Positions 6,940 to 7,426 of a stretch of 7,426 bases of DNA are shown piece after piece (within the stretch, counting starts at the first letter, position 1; every line of letters begins with the position of its first letter). The stretch is from Capnocytophaga granulosa ATCC 51502 (GTDB taxonomy: Bacteria > Bacteroidota > Bacteroidia > Flavobacteriales > Flavobacteriaceae). The notes beneath the pieces were generated by a model. The model did no database searches. It was not told where the DNA came from and was given only the letters and a program-made list of their open reading frames with translations. The position numbers and the translations under genes are program-made. The stretch spans positions 1 through 7,426 of the forward strand of contig NZ_KE150250.1 in the NCBI RefSeq assembly GCF_000411115.1, read 5' to 3'.

Positions 6940-7426
6940 ATGCGTAAATTACACTTATTATTATCGGTAACAATGCTTACCGTTACCGTGCAAGCCCAGA
7001 ATGAGGCAAAGGAAAACACAGCCCTCAGTACTGAGAAAAAGGAACTTTTAGCTCAATCAGGAAAGGTAGTGCCTTATCCTTTGCAGGTGGCTTATGACCA
7101 AACAACCCATCTTATCTTTCCTGCTTCTATCCGCTATGTGGATTTAGGCAGTGAAAACTTAGTAGCCGACAAGGTGAAAGATGCCGAGAATGTACTAAGG
7201 GTAAAGGCAGCTAAAACAGACTTTACCGATAGCACCAACCTATCGGTCATCACTCAAGACGGAGGCTTTTATAGCTTTGAGGTGAGTTATCACACCACGC
7301 CACAACCTCTTACCATTGATTTTGGTAGAGGAATGCCCCAAGGCAATAATGTGAAATCGGATATTCTCTTTTCTGACACAGGCTGGGAATCACCTGCGGT
7401 AGCACAGATTATTATGTCGTCTATCT
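6940..7426 (+). CDS. traN: Conjugative transposon protein TraN (DUF4138, VirB9-like; 3' end outside window)
   Basis: The frame opens with ATG at 6940 and stays open to the window edge, giving the first 162 residues (the family is usually around 300 or more). Residues 1-19 or 1-20 form a signal peptide: MRK, a hydrophobic core, then VQAQ at the cleavage region with no lipobox. The conserved DUF4138 start follows at about 43-78, with the motifs THLIFPASIRYVDLGSE (56-72) and NLVADKV (73-79), the hallmark of TraN. TraN is the VirB9-like partner of TraM, located in the periplasm or at the outer membrane as part of the core pore. It follows traM after a 94-base leader, as in CTnDOT-type operons. 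The truncation is only the window boundary and no damage is visible. Confidence 0.95.
   Translation, partial: MRKLHLLLSVTMLTVTVQAQNEAKENTALSTEKKELLAQSGKVVPYPLQVAYDQTTHLIFPASIRYVDLGSENLVADKVKDAENVLRVKAAKTDFTDSTNLSVITQDGGFYSFEVSYHTTPQPLTIDFGRGMPQGNNVKSDILFSDTGWESPAVAQIIMSSI
6965..6988. repeat. Small inverted and direct repeat (CGGTAA / TTACCG) in the traN signal-peptide region
   Basis: CGGTAA at 6965-6970 is followed, after the loop CAATGC, by two tandem copies of its reverse complement, TTACCG, at 6977-6982 and 6983-6988. Either copy can pair with the first element, giving two alternative 6-bp hairpins 25-50 nt after the traN start codon. This is coding sequence and may be chance. Confidence 0.35.

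Noticed and set aside
1..7426. CRISPR arrays, tRNA or rRNA genes, insertion sequences, defence genes or oriT.
   Set aside because: No regularly spaced repeats, RNA gene signatures, transposase frames or terminal inverted repeats are visible; nearly every base belongs to a tra gene.

Overview
The window is a piece of the transfer (tra) operon of a Bacteroidota integrative conjugative element of the CTnDOT/ERL type. All genes lie on the + strand, in the order traE (last codons only), traF, traG, traI, traJ, traK, traL, traM and traN (5' part only). The assignment rests on recognisable family sequences and on synteny with the CTnDOT tra operon. The host is very likely a member of Bacteroidota: the gene set is specific to that phylum, the start codons lack Shine-Dalgarno sequences and follow A/T-rich leaders, and the base composition is moderate. 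The sequence alone does not settle the genus, or whether this is a Bacteroidales or Flavobacteriia host.

Layout: 1-24 holds the end of traE. Positions 29-2858 hold traF (VirB3-like inner-membrane protein) and traG (VirB4-like ATPase), which overlap. After a 40-bp AT-rich gap come traI (secreted, DUF4141, VirB5-like by position), traJ (polytopic, VirB6-like), traK (VirB8-like), traL (small membrane protein) and traM (VirB10-like). Spacings there are 10 and 28 bp, followed by overlaps of 4 and 38 bp. A 94-bp, almost G-free leader then precedes traN (VirB9-like, DUF4138), which runs off the right edge. The window is coding almost throughout, and no gap exceeds 94 bp.

Together the genes encode the core of a type IV secretion channel: the energising ATPase (TraG), inner-membrane platform (TraF, TraJ, TraK, TraL), periplasm-spanning scaffold (TraM), outer-membrane-side partner (TraN) and an exported component (TraI). 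The relaxase, coupling protein, integrase, oriT and any cargo genes must lie outside the window.

I found no previously undescribed system here. The items worth a second look are small: a 38-bp stretch read in two frames at traL/traM, a G-depleted leader before traN, a 16-bp perfect palindrome and a strong hairpin inside traG, and the lack of a traH gene between traG and traI.
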